64,000 nucleotides of DNA, taken from positions 496,001 to 560,000 of the forward strand of contig MU008192.1 in the NCBI GenBank assembly GCA_010909165.1, in the 5' to 3' direction. A model generated the notes under the pieces. It was not told where the DNA came from, did no database searches, and was given only the letters and a program-made list of their open reading frames with translations. This document shows, one piece after another, positions 10,873 to 22,867 of the stretch. Positions within the stretch are counted from its first letter, which is position 1; each line of letters starts with the position of its first letter. Both the position numbers and the translations under genes were made by a program. The stretch is from Anthoceros angustus. Its lineage: Eukaryota > Streptophyta > Anthocerotopsida > Anthocerotales > Anthocerotaceae.

Positions 10873-12221
10873 GACCACTACGCTGCTACTCCACCTTAAA
10901 GGACCAATTTGAAAGAAAAAACAGTAGGAGATGCTAAGCTACTGAATCAGAAGAGTCACGACTAGTCTCTGTTCAAGATTGCAGGCCCGAATATTATTCA
11001 TCAACAGGCAGAGGTGCAACACACCGCTCTCCTTGCAACAACCGACAACTTTGTTCAATGCTTTTCTGCAAAGCCTTCAACTTCATCCGGTCTGGGATTG
11101 AGTTGAGTACACATTCTTTTCTGGACACGAATTGAACCAGAGAAATGCAAACAGACTGTTCCTGGTTGCGACAGTGAGGAAGATAGATGACTTAGAGGCG
11201 ATTGATGTTGAGGATGCCGCAGAATGAGCAGCAACAGGGAGGAGAGGGAAGGGAAGGGAAGGGAAGGGAAGAGCCTTGTCCGGGGCTGCCCCTGTGCCTT
11301 GTCCGAGTGAGGCCACTCAGGGGATCGATGGATTCGTTTCGTTTTGTGGGCTGGGGTTGAGGCCGAGCACGCCTTATGAAACCCGACTATCTTTAGAATA
11401 CCACTGTCTGCTTCGCCATGTGTCTGCGCCTCCGTCTTCGCCGTCAAACCGCGCGGGTAGCGCGCGGTTCTTAGTTTGCTTAACTCCGGCTACTGTTCTG
11501 GGCTGCGCTAAACAGCAGTTACGATTGGGCTTGATTTCAGAAATTCAGAGGATTGTCTGCACATTTTCGTGGCCAAGTACAGGAGGCGCTTCACCCAATT
11601 TGTCATCAATACCAGGACGTGGGAGTTAGCACTAGGAGGTGGTAAAAAGCGCAGCCAAGAATCACGTGATGTCATGGAGCACAATCTGACTTGCCTGGAA
11701 GGACATGTGGCAAACCCAAGATGAAGCGCTTCCAATGTGCCAAGTGGAAGGAAGGGCCCAAGCCGTTATGTATGAATAAAAAACAACACCCAAAGGTTCC
11801 CAGTCCGGCAGTGCTTCTATTCTATTCTACCCATCCCGAGCCGCCCCTTCTCTAGCACAAACTGCCACATGTAGGCCCCTAACACTGTCACACACAGCAC
11901 AAGAAGACACGGCCTCACAAAGTAAGGCGCTTAAAGTAGCTAGACTAGTCTATTAGAGTGGCAGGTTGCTTCTTGATAAACAACATGGAGGTATGTTGCC
12001 GTTACTCCCTATCTCAAAGACTACCGACTTCCAAGGCTGACAACTATGTCTAGATCAACAGGAGCATAATTTAATCAAAACTGCAGCCTGCTGGTTCACT
12101 TCCTACATACATAAGACACTACCTAATTTAGATCCATCGGCCAGCACTCTTTCTTGAGCAAGAAAGGGTGCAGGTCTGGACGGTCTACAAGTCCTTCTCT
12201 TTCACTCCTAAGTCCAGCTAT
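10873..12221. other. Intergenic: OVATE promoter and FLA 3' region
   Basis: Contains the upstream region of the OVATE gene (from 10873) and the 3' end of the fasciclin-like gene (to 12221). A short ggaag array lies at about 11246-11270. I see no additional gene. Confidence 0.55.
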
Positions 12222-13676
12222 CTAGAAGAAGAGCAAGCTGGAGAAACACATGACAGATGAAAGCACGAGTCCCGCCCAGTTGATTGTGGCTGTTGCGAAA
12301 GCTGCATTGGTGCCCACCTGTGACTCAGAAGGGCCGCCTGACGGCCCAGCAGCGGAACTGCGGGGTCCTGCAGCAGCAGGACGAGGAGGAGGGGGAGCAG
12401 GGGCCTTCTTAGGAGCCAAGGGAGGAGGAGGGGGGCTCGAGGGAGGAGGGGGAGGAGGTGAAGCGGGTGCAGGGGTAGGGGAGGCCAGTTCTGAAGGTGG
12501 GCTGGCGGTGACAGGCACAGGCGCAGGGGAGGCTGGTGGGGGCAGAGGGGGTGGAATGGGAGCAACTGGCAGGGTGGAAGGGGAGACAGATGGAGCAGCG
12601 ACTGGTGGGGAAAGAGGAGCAGCTGTGTCAGGGCTGGCCGGAGGAGGAGCAGGTGCAGGAGCAGGAGCAAGAAGGAAGGAGGAGACGATCTCCTTGGGTA
12701 CCAGAACCTGGTCGACAGAGAAGATGGAGACAGGGTAGTTCTCGTACACAGCCCGCTCAGCCAGGCGGGCAGAGACTTCGCCAGTTCCGATGAACACCTG
12801 CCCGTTGGTGGAGGAGATGGATATTTCATAATCCGACTGGGAGGAGGAGGTAGCAAAAGTGGTGAGGTAGGTGTTGCTGCTCACCAGATCGAAGTAGGAT
12901 CTTGGATAGTACTCCGTCAGAACATGGTACTTGAGAAGAACAGTTTTTTGGTCGGAGGTCAGCTGCCTAAACTTGTCTGCAGAGAAACTGTTGGCAAACA
13001 CGGTGTCGTTGGGAGCCAGCAGGGAGAGTCCTGAGGGTGCCTTGTTCTGAATCACAGACTCCAGCTGATTGGATTGCAGCAAGTTGATGAGCGTGTTGTA
13101 TGATCCCGCCTTGACGAGCACGTCGGTGACGTTTACAGAAATCTCTGACTGAGCCAACCCGTAAGGAATGAGCACACTTGAGATGTCGAAGACGCTCAGG
13201 TTGTAGGGCATCGCAGCCAGTTGCTTTAGAATCTGTGCCGATTTGGCGCCCTCGTTTCTGTGACTGACGCCAATGCTGCCGTCGTCCTCCAAAGACACGT
13301 CCACGATGCCGGCATCTCCCTGAGCTCTGCCTGTTGTCTGGTACAGCGTGGTGATGGTAGAATTCTTGGCAGAATGGAGCTCGGGGCTGTCGAAGTACTG
13401 TAATAGAACATGGAAACGGAGGATGTCCGCAACCACGCCCGCATCATGTTGCTGCACCACTGGGAGGAGAATCTTGTTGGAGGGAGCCAGCACGGTAATC
13501 GAGGAGCGGGAGTTGATCTCGTACGCTACCCCCGTCTTCAGCAGAAAGTAGTTGAAGACGGAGTAGTCCCCGTAGCTCGACAGCACCGAAGTGATGTTGT
13601 GGGACGACTGCGCCCATGCCGTGGCAGCCGCTGACAAGAAGAGTGCAGCTGCAAACAGCTGCAACTTGAGCCTCAT
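12222..13676 (-). CDS. Fasciclin-like arabinogalactan protein (two FAS1 domains, GPI-anchored)
   Basis: Intronless, 484 aa. A signal peptide occupies residues 1-22 (LQLFAAALFLSAAATAWAQ). FAS1 domain 1 (about 25-165) has the H1-type SITVLAPSNKIL and a YH-type LRFHVLLQYFD segment. FAS1 domain 2 (about 175-325) has SGLSLLAPNDTVFANS and VLLKYHVLTEYYP. Residues 330-455 are a Pro/Ala/Ser-rich region with APAPAPAPPPASP and SPPPPPPSSPPPPP motifs, typical of arabinogalactan/extensin glycosylation. The C terminus is hydrophobic after small residues, fitting a GPI-anchor signal. Several N-x-S/T sites lie in the FAS1 domains. Role: cell-surface/wall adhesion glycoprotein. The order FAS1-FAS1-AGP-GPI fits a two-FAS1 plant FLA; the assignment is strong, the specific role unknown. 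Confidence 0.93.
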   Translation of the reverse strand: MRLKLQLFAAALFLSAAATAWAQSSHNITSVLSSYGDYSVFNYFLLKTGVAYEINSRSSITVLAPSNKILLPVVQQHDAGVVADILRFHVLLQYFDSPELHSAKNSTITTLYQTTGRAQGDAGIVDVSLEDDGSIGVSHRNEGAKSAQILKQLAAMPYNLSVFDISSVLIPYGLAQSEISVNVTDVLVKAGSYNTLINLLQSNQLESVIQNKAPSGLSLLAPNDTVFANSFSADKFRQLTSDQKTVLLKYHVLTEYYPRSYFDLVSSNTYLTTFATSSSQSDYEISISSTNGQVFIGTGEVSARLAERAVYENYPVSIFSVDQVLVPKEIVSSFLLAPAPAPAPPPASPDTAAPLSPPVAAPSVSPSTLPVAPIPPPLPPPASPAPVPVTASPPSELASPTPAPASPPPPPPSSPPPPPLAPKKAPAPPPPRPAAAGPRSSAAGPSGGPSESQVGTNAAFATATINWAGLVLSSVMCFSSLLFF

Positions 13677-15913
13677 GTTGGCTTGAGACTGGGATCACCC
13701 GCTGCCACACCTGTGTCAAATTGCTGCCGCGCACATCACCATTAGCTCAACTTAGAGACAAATTACACAAGAAGTCGCAAGCAAGCTTCCACACTCCAAC
13801 ACATCAAGGTCGAAAATCGGGCGCCTTTCAACAGGCGTGGGAGGTTAGTAGTAAGGAAAGAACTCAACAGCCGCAATCGAAGCTTGAACGACGAGCAGTT
13901 TGGCCAGATGAAGCAGTCGAGCGCAACAAGAAGAAAGAAAGACTGAGAGTCGTTACGAGTAGCAGCATCAAGATCATGACACTAAAGTTTCATAATCAGT
14001 CCTCCTGATGAAGTGCGAACTCGGCTCACTGGTACAATCAAAGCCTCGAATGAACCGCCCGAATGTTACGCTAGCACAAAGAAAGAGTACCCCTGGAAAG
14101 AAACGGCAACAGCTCCAAGAAGAGAGGTGTGGAGTGCCAGACTTTTTTGCAAAGTATGTCCAGGCCAGTCAAGAACGACAGAGGCGCGTTGCTTCGCAAA
14201 GAACTGCAAAATCTTGAATTCAATTGAGGCAATGCGCATGCAACGCTGCAGCTGCCACAATTGGGCTTGCAGCTAAGAAAACGAGGAGAAGGAGAAGAAA
14301 ACCGAAAGTCGAGCTTGGGGACGAAGAAACACGCAGTTCTTGCCAGCAGAGAGCAAGCTTGAAGCAACCAGCAAAGACTCCTTGTGAAAGCATAGGATCA
14401 AATGGAGCACCAAGATCAATTGGCTTGAGATCAATTTGAATTACCAGAGCAGGCAACGTGAATGGCTGAATCGCAAGGCGCAAGCCGCAACGAGCTCGCG
14501 AGCTTCACTCAGCCGAGAAGACGAGGCTCAGCAGAACAGAGCCCAAGAGAGAGCAAATGAATCATGCTTACGAGCGGCGGGGAAGGTAAGGCGGGAAAAG
14601 ACAACGGTCATGTCGTGGGCGACCGGTCGCCGAGACAGGCGGCCCCATGTCGCGGTTTCTTGAGATTTGCGACGTACGACCAATCAAGCTGCCGATTACA
14701 ATCGTTCATGGAGCGTACAGTGCCTGTTGTAACTTGTATCTTAATTGAATTTGGGAAATGCCTTAGTGGCACGTACCAGGCCTGTTCACACATAAAGCCG
14801 ATTCCCTTGAAGCCTGAGAGACCATGCATGACCATACCCTCCGAATGGCATAGTAGATGGGTTCCAGTGATAACCTCCAACCAGGAAATGTAACTCTGGT
14901 TGGGAAGTTTGTATGTACTTGCTTCACAAGCGCCAGTTGGGCCAAGGAACACACACCGCCTGCCAAGTCCCACGTCCTGGAGGGGAATAGCAGAAGTCTG
15001 TCCGCGATGTGAGCTCTCCGTTGATTGCAAGCAAGTTCAAGGTCGTAAATTGCAGCAGAGATCTGCACTGATTTTGAAGCTGGCAACGTAACGGAAGTGA
15101 CAGCAGGAGGGACCGCACCGTGGCGGACCAAAAGCGGGTGTTACAGATAGGAATGGGAAAAACTGACCTCCCGACTGCAGGCCCATAAAAGAGACTTGCC
15201 AACCTAATGGGTACTTGCATCACTGCCATAAAAACAGCAGTGTAGGTAGCTTCTATCCGACTAGTGCTGCAAAGAAGCTACTTCCTTCACTGGTCCGACC
15301 TGTAAACAACCCAGCAAGGGGCATTTTGGGTGTCAACATACATGCTCTAACTCATTCGATGCTTTACCACAGACATGCAGGTGCCTGGTCTAGAATCTAC
15401 ACGGGTTTTCAGAGGATGGTTTGCTCAGAGCACACTGCTGAGCCACTAAGTCAGCAGCAGGACAAACTGGGGTTGTTCCTAAAATAAATAGGTCAAGCAA
15501 AATGTAATGAAGCTCAACACTAGCATGGCCGAAAGTGGATGCAGATTGAGACCTGCAACAGGAGCAGAGCTGATGAATTGCTCTCATCTGAACTGCTAAA
15601 TGCCCTGACATTCAGGTTAGTGATGAAATAGAACCGTCTAGAGGGTGAAAATGTACTACCCTACGGGGAGCTTGATGGGCATGCTGTCTAAGGAGGTGAT
15701 GCCATGAGACAAAAGTTTCGTCACAAACCATCTTCACCACTGCTCGGAACGATGTACACTATGATCAACCGACATCTCCTGCTGGCTGTCCAGGTCACAG
15801 CAGCTCCCCATATCGCTTTAACTTCCTCTCTGCTGCCCGTGCAGCAGCCCGCTCAGGAATGTATACCTTGTAGCTTACCTGCACCAGCAAACGATGAGGG
15901 GAGTCTCATATCG
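13677..15913. other. Intergenic: FLA upstream region and RING-gene 3' region
   Basis: Holds the promoter of the FLA gene (its ATG is at 13676) and the 3' flank of the RING/RS gene. A purine-rich gaag/aagaa stretch lies at 14270-14310. Only short, uncharacteristic frames are present; I see no RNA gene or conserved protein. Confidence 0.5.
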
Positions 15914-18900
15914 CTACAGCATTGCCACCACAGACAAATTAAATTCTCGTTCAAGGGAGCGTTTATCACCAACCTCGACATTTTCTCCACCACGCAGAAC
16001 TGACATGGTTTTCTGCTTGAACTTGGTAGCCTCATTGACTTCCCGGTCTAATTTGCCTGTATCGACCACTTCTGTCAAAGAGCCTGCGGCGGATACAGTC
16101 GCGGTCTGGACATCAGACGTTTGAGAACCGTCTTTTTTCAACTTCGCGTTATCTCTGCGCTGAGACGGATGGACACCATTCCTCGTGACTGTGGTGACCC
16201 CAGAAATTCTTTGAGTGCGGTCACCACTTTTGAAGGTGTCCAAAGGATGCCCACCAGAAGACGATGCAGCTTTGGAGAGCTGGCTCTGCAGTTCATCAAC
16301 CTGAGTAAGAATCAACGCGTCCGACGTATGTGCGGTAAGTGGATCTGGGATACGGGTGCACTCCCTGTTGCTCACTGAAAGTAATCCAGCTCCACTAGAT
16401 TCAGATGTTTGATTGCTAGCAGCCAATAACGAACCAGGGAGGACTTTGGCAACAGTAGAACTACTGCCAAGGGGTGCACCAGCAGACACAGATTCAGTGT
16501 TTCCCTCCGGAGGCTGGCCATGACTTAAGTTGTCAACTTCTGCATTGTTCGAACTCCCAATACTTCCTTTCACATGCCTTTCAAGGGGTGACCTACCTAC
16601 GTGCCCATAACCCACAGCAGGGGCCACAGCTTCCAAGTGCTTTGAAACCAAAGTGCTGTTGGATGGCATCGACTGTTGTGCAAATGACATTTCTGTCGTT
16701 GGAGTGCTAGGCCTGGCTTCAGTATCCTCAATTCTGCCGCTGAAGGTAGGAAGGCTAACAGAGGGAAGATCAAAATCTCTTCTAAGTTTCCTCCTTTCCT
16801 CACATCTTGACTGCCCCAGGGGGCTGCCTGACTCTGTAGCTGATAATGATCCACCAGACGGCAGTAGATTCTCTGGGATTTCAGCACCATTAGGAGCTGA
16901 GTCTGAGCTTCTGCACCCACCTTGATCCTGCCCGTTCGTATTGTCACAGGTAAGAGCACTTGACCCACTCATACTACTAAGAGCTGTACCATCTCCACCC
17001 ATCCTGCTGGGAAGCATAACAGGGATAGCATCCAATCCTTCACCTTTGAGTTTACCAGCCGATCTTGAATGTGTGGATGCTGCTGAGATAGCCGATTTCA
17101 CAGATGGTTTCTCTTTCCAGCCGCAAAGACTAACCCCAGCAGACTTAACATGAGACTCAGGAGCACTGCGACCCTCTTTGTGCTTGGTGCCCACAGGAAC
17201 TGGCATGCGCTGCGGATCTTTTGAGGCCTCTGACATTATCTGAAAGCCACTCTTGGAAAGATTCTCATATTCAGGTCCACTACCAGAAGACACTATCCGA
17301 GCATTAGTTGGGTCAATACAGAAAGAGGTTTGCACTGCCTTCGAGTTAGGTGCTTCTGGCTGATGTCTGTCAAAACCAGAAGAATCATGAGCAACATCTT
17401 TGCTGTGCAGAACTTCAATAACTTCTCCAGATTGTACTCCCTTGGCTCTAGCCCTCCTACCACTCTCTCGATGTCTCATCAAATTTGCTAAAGCTTGCTT
17501 CCGCAATCTGCTCTCTTCACTCTCAAACTCCTCTTGCTGTCCTGCATCTACAACTTTGGATGACTCAGGGGCTGCAGTGGATAGTAGGAATTGCCAATCC
17601 CTCGTGACCAACTCCTTTTCCATGCAGGAAACACCTCGGCCATTCACCTCTACAGCATCCATGAATTTATCATCACTAAGGATCAAACTGCTAACATCGC
17701 AAGACTGTTTCTCAGACTTTTCTGTCTGCCGAGGGCCTTTTCCTTTCCTCTGTGATGTCCCTTCAAGATTCTCCCTCTTCCTGTCTGATCTATGACTGCT
17801 CCTGCTCCTACTCCTCCTACAACTACCACTGCTTGGACTTGCACTCCTCCTACTCCTATATTCACATCTACCCCTTCTCTTAGTTGTTGCATCAACCTCT
17901 GAAGCAAGATGTTTACTTCTCTCCTGACTGCTCTTCTTCAACAACTTTAACATGGGCTCCTCCTCCTGTAACATATCCTGCTTGGCTAGAGACGACCTCT
18001 TCCTCTTCTTTTCCAGAATCTTGTACTTAGGTGGACTCCTACTCTGCCTGTCTGAACTTCGATGCCTCCGACTACGTTTCTTCCTCTCCCTGGATTTGGA
18101 CACAGGGCTTTGGCTGCAAGACCCCCATACCCCACGCTTTGAATACTTTGTCCTTGCTTTCCTTCTTCTACATCTTGATCTGTGCACGTCACCACTAGCA
18201 TCACCTTCCTCGTCAGAAGAATCAGTAATCAGAGCTGTGCTGACTCCATCTCGGGGGAGATCATCTGGCTTCACGTTGTGCCTTGCTATCAACTCCTTTG
18301 TCTTGGTCTCTTTGTCATCAGGGAGTTTGTCACGACTTGGGAGCTCATGGTCACAACATTCATCCAGGTTCTGTGCCTTCATGGCATTCACTGCAGTTTC
18401 AAGTTGCTGCTCATTCCCAGACGCCTGCTGGTGCTTGACCACGTCATCAAAAGCAGGAATGTCTAATCCAGAAGAAAGAAATCTCTCAATTTCCTCAACA
18501 AACTTCACAGAATTCTCAAACAAGAAAGGCTGAACTGCAGTTGACAAAGCCACGCGCCAATCAGCCTCTATAGCTTTGAACTCCTTTAACTTCTTCCCAC
18601 TCTTTGTCCTGAACCAGACAACATTCAAGGAGTAATGAGAAAACATATCACTCAAATTAAAGCTGCAACACGCGTTTTGCCACTCTCCCACTCATCTTTC
18701 ATTCCAGCAACAGTTTCCAGAGCGTACCTGCTACCGTATGACTCAAGTATACCCAAGACATGGTGAGTCAAAATATTCACGTCTTCTTCCTGAAGCCCAC
18801 ATCACAACATCCAAAACCCGGGTTAAGCCCATCCTTCAAGGCCGTAACAAATAATTCTTGAATTTCCGATAAGGCTACCTCCATGAGGGCTTGAAGCTCA

Positions 18901-19748
18901 CGTTGAACCCAGCACCGCAGCCACCTGTTACGATTAACGAGTGCTATCACATCCACAGCAGACGTACTTTTAGCCTTACTAGGCATCAGCACTGGTGCTG
19001 AAACTTGCTGTTTGTGACCTGCAGGTTCATGCAAACCACACATTGTAGAACTTCAAACATGACAAGCGGAGAACATTTCAACCAACACATGGTGATGCAT
19101 CCAAGTGAGGGTGGCACGGACTGCATATTCAATCACCCTGCTGTGAAGAGTAAACGGCTTGACGGCGCAAATGTGCCTCTGACATAGAGAACCTGCGAAC
19201 ACCAGCCATCTAGTAAAACAAGGCAGCATGCAACGGACAGTAGCACAAAGAGCCCACGGCAACAGCAACTCTCAAGGAAGTATTCACACCAGCTACCTGT
19301 CTGGAGATGAAACGATGTAGTGCCGTTGGAATCTTTTCCCATGTAAATTATGAATGATTGACGTGTAACGGTTCTGACAATCAGGAAAATTACAGGTGAG
19401 CAATCCTGGATACTACTTTGCTTTAAAGAGACAAACAGGAAGGAAGCACGATACCACAAGCCCAAGCCCCGGGGACACACCGTGCACAGGGGGCACTCCA
19501 GCCATTGGACAGGGCCATCCCCAGAGCGAGCCGCCGCCGCCGTCTCCGCCCATTGCAGAATGCAGTGGTAGCAAAACTTATCTGACACCAAGCGCCACTG
19601 TTAACATTGTTCTGCTACCTCAACAACACACAACTGCCAAGCAAGGAGAGAGACGAAGACACGTACGAAAGCAATGATCCAAGAACGCTTCGTTTTCGGG
19701 GGCAAAGGGATCCAAGCAGATGGAACATCTCTGACTGACGTCGTCCAT
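15914..19748 (-). CDS. Topors-like RING finger and RS-rich protein, seven exons (1,088 aa)
   Basis: Exons in order of translation: 19748-19667, 19581-19481, 19373-19297, 19192-19137, 19018-18879, 18789-18728, 18662-15914. All introns are GT-AG and the phases (1,0,2,1,0,2) match, giving exactly 3,267 nt. The N-terminal C3HC4 RING uses C8, C11, C26, H28, C31, C34, C57 and C60, with a 22-residue gap before CPLC; it is followed by NRYTSIIHNLHGKRFQRHYI as in plant Topors-like E3 ligases. A helical segment (RNRWLRCWVQRELQALM, EEDVNILTHHVLGILESYG) follows. Roughly residues 330-500 are Arg/Ser/Lys-rich (RSRS, SRERKKRSRRHRSS), and the rest is Ser-rich and disordered. Animal TOPORS shares a RING followed by an RS-rich region and is a nuclear ubiquitin/SUMO ligase. 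Nuclear E3 ligase activity here is inferred. Confidence 0.88.
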
Positions 19749-20190
19749 ATCCTTCCACTCCCTCAAGGTGACAGCTTATATCCGAACTTCACGACCAAAA
19801 ATTAAGATCCTGCCGCTGTTCCAGCTCCCCTCCCAATCCTCAGCAGCATTCACTCCGTTTCTCGGTCCAGCAAATGCGACTCATGGAATACATCCGAACC
19901 AGGGGCATCGGACCATGACCTAGGGTTTCCAAAAATCACCACCTGTGGCAGGAGCTTCACAGCGTCACTAAGCAACACCAGCACAAGGTGAAGTGGGTGC
20001 GTCAAATTCGTACGACCCGGATAGCACAAGCCCAGACATTGCCTGCTGAACTGCGGGACATATCGTGCTACAATCAACGCCTTCACTCCCTCCTCCACTT
20101 CGCCTCGAAACCTCTCAAAATCACACGTCGCACAAACGACGGACCAATCAACCAGTGTTCAACCTTTCGTAGCAGCCGGTCATAGAGAAT
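19749..20190. promoter_or_regulatory. Upstream region of the RING/RS gene
   Basis: Immediately 5' of the ATG at 19748 on the - strand. It should hold the 5' UTR and promoter. No TATA box or other motif stands out. Confidence 0.4.
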
Positions 20191-20420
20191 AAATTACCAA
20201 CATATCTAAAATTCAAATCAAGTTACACATATTTAAGATCTATGGTTAGGTATATACAGATATAAATAATCATACAGGTATATAAGAGCTATAAAAATAC
20301 ATATTTAAAAAATATTTATTTTCTATTTCAGATCATCTTTTCTATCTCTAACAATTATCACATATATATCAAATATTATTTAAATATGCTAGTTTTTGCA
20401 TGGCAAATATTGTGATTAGA
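20191..20420. other. AT-rich island at the gene/transposon boundary
   Basis: Very AT-rich sequence with repeated atatttaa and tatata words. Composition changes abruptly from the gene block on the left. No coding potential is visible. Confidence 0.6.
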
Positions 20421-21588
20421 TCTCACTAAATTTATCCTTGATGGGGAGCTCTCCCTCATCTCTCATGTATTCTTGTTGACTCTTGTTGGAATAATGAAGT
20501 TATTGCCGCTGCCGTCTTCTCTCTACTCTGCTTGGCTCTTCAGGATCGGCCATCTTCAGCTAGCGTCCTAACTAAAAGATGCTTCAACCTTGAGCTTTGA
20601 TACCACAAGTAACACCCCCTTCCAGCGAGGTGGGACAATCATGCGAAGAAAGACAAGGCTCCTATGATGGAGACTATAGTGGATGAGCCTCAAATAGAAC
20701 CACTAATTCTTGGAATGGCAGAGGCAGATACCTCTGAGCCAAAGACTGTCACCATGCCACAAGAGGAGCTTTAAAATCTTTTGAGGAGAACGGAAGCTCT
20801 AGAGCAACAACCGAAAGGAAAAAGAAAGCTCGACGAAGCAGAGAAGGATGATGAATAGGACGAATTGGAGCGTGGCCCAGAGAAGAGTAGAGCGAGGAGA
20901 CCCAAGAAGTTCAGGTTAAGCGTTTAGCCCCCAGATAGCTATAAGGGTGTACAAGATGTGGAGAAAATTATGATGGCAGGGAACATGGTTGATCGGAGGC
21001 TCTGAATTAAGAGGGCGGCGTTCGGCCAGACCCTTGGCAAGACCTTTTCCTTGTGGAAGGTTGAATAGTCTGGCTGCTGTGTGCCTTTGCTTGGTGGCAT
21101 CTTGCAAGGTAACTAATGCTGGAGGTTCATCGGGAGGTGACCCTTGGGAACCAACGAATCCAAGAGAACTCACATTAGGAGCAAACACAAGGCTGCTGGC
21201 CCAAGCAAAATACCCATCGGGCGGTCACTCCATGCAGTTGTGCCGTAAGAGCGACTTGCGAGTTGATGTATGTTGAGGGTAGAGGTAGCTGGTGATTGAG
21301 GAAGAAAATTGTGAGTTTGAGCTGTTGCCATATTGTCGTTGTAGTGATTCTGACGTAGCAATCAGAGGAGACGGGAGGGCGCAATGGGACCGTGGACCGG
21401 TCAATCTCAAAACCCACCTTTGAGAAGTGAATCGTGAGAGGAGTGTGAGAGATGAAAGTGTGAAAGTGAGAGGAGGTAACACCTTAGGCGAGACTGTTTA
21501 AACGAGTCCCTTGGGATCGAACCTACGTATTCAACGACCGTGCGATAAGTGTGGCCACCGAGGCTAGCTTTGGATGACCGGGGCGAAA
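20421..21588. other. Degenerate retroelement-like sequence
   Basis: At about 20590-20610 the reverse complement reads acttgtggtatcaaagctca, resembling a plant LTR-retrotransposon primer-binding site, so an element oriented on - may have begun here. From 20640 to 21100 the + strand gives a charged frame broken by several stops (for example after residues PQEEL and near 20858). I cannot assign a family. Confidence 0.35.
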
Positions 21589-21742
21589 TGTTAGGGTTAG
21601 TACTTAAACCCTAGTTAGTTAACCTCACCTGGGTTAAGTTAGCCATACCTTTAGGGTTAGTTACAACACTTTATAGGACACACAATTTTGTGTATTATTA
21701 ATTCCATTGTTGCTCTTGCATATGTTTTTCCTATGCTCAACA
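21589..21742 (+). repeat. 5' LTR of the copia element (short, about 154 bp)
   Basis: Begins TGTTAGGGTTAG and ends CTCAACA, giving the TG...CA ends and short TGTT/AACA inverted ends of an LTR, 10 bases before the primer-binding site. The exact right end (21742 or 21744) is uncertain because no second LTR is present to compare. Confidence 0.6.
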
Positions 21743-21752
21743 CATCGTGTCA

Positions 21753-21765
21753 TGGTATCAGAGCC
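21753..21765 (+). other. Primer-binding site (initiator tRNA-Met)
   Basis: TGGTATCAGAGCC is the canonical plant copia primer-binding site, complementary to the 3' end of initiator tRNA-Met, and sits just inside the LTR. Confidence 0.9.
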
Positions 21766-22867
21766 ACGCTCTGAATCTTCCGCTGCACTATTACTATAGC
21801 TATAACACGTAGCTAAGATCATGTTGAGCATGGCAAGCGAAACAGATTTTTCAGCAAATCAGAACATTCATCTCTGATAGATGTCGAGTTCTCCTGACAC
21901 CTCTGTCTCGCCTGCCTGCACACAACATGTCAAACTCTGATAGCTAAGAATGCTAGATGAGCCCTAGCTACCTGCCCTGAAAAATGCCTCGGAGGAATGG
22001 GAGGCGTTTTGGCCAGCCTCCCTTTCACGTTCCTCCAAGGGTTCTTTCTAAGCAGGAGAACCTCTTCCATGAACTCTGGATTGCAGAAAGAGACAGGTTC
22101 TGTGCCAACATGCGGTCTTCCCCGAACAGCTTCTAGAGTCGAGTTGAAGCCTACCAACAGCGATTCTCCCCATCTTCTCACCCGAACAGGACAGCTAGAA
22201 ACTTTGTGTTAGGAAGAGAAGACGAAGACGAAGAGGAGGGTCCTTCTCCTGCAAGAGGAGGACAAAGGATTGTATCGGATTCCTTTATTGCTGAACGACT
22301 CTTCCTTCGCCTGGAGATTGTGGAATCACTGCTGGCTCGTTTCATCACAGACACGCAACCTTCTCTAGTGGAAATCTCCTCTGACATTGAGACAGTTCGC
22401 AGTGAAGTGCTCAACATTCGAATGGAATTGTCTTCTTAACAATCGATATGCGCACTTAACCTCGAATCTGACTGCTATGGGGGCTGCCTTGATTCCTCTC
22501 TTACAGGAATGCCTTGGTCTTTGGGCCATAGTGAGACCAGTGCGGTCACAGGCGACAAGGGCCGCCCGGTTTGCTGGCTTCATTCCGACCTTCAATCGGC
22601 CCTGATCAAGGTGCACATTGGGGAGGTATCGGGTCGCTGCATGCTCTGGTTATCGATTCTTGGCGAACCTCTCAAGTCTCACTGCACATTAGGTTTAAGA
22701 CACCTGTTAGATTGATGTCACATGATTTTTCAAGTTTTTATGGCGTCTAACTACTTGTTCGTTTAAGTTGCTCGTGCCTTTTCATGTAGAACGTTACAAC
22801 GTTACGTTACCTCCCATGTCGAACAAGTGCCATTTCACTTATGCACACATATATCTTACAATAGGTT

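Noticed and set aside
17952-18533. 193-codon frame on + opposite the RS region
   Set aside because: Leu/Ser-rich mirror image of Arg/Ser codons of the RING/RS gene.
18665-18727. Reading the RING/RS last exon as a separate 925-aa protein starting at 18691
   Set aside because: That start is a GTG directly after an in-frame TGA. Splicing from 18728 to 18662 joins it in phase to the RING exons.
21589-21665. TTAGGGTTAG words resembling telomere repeats
   Set aside because: Only isolated occurrences within an LTR, no array; plant telomere repeats are TTTAGGG.
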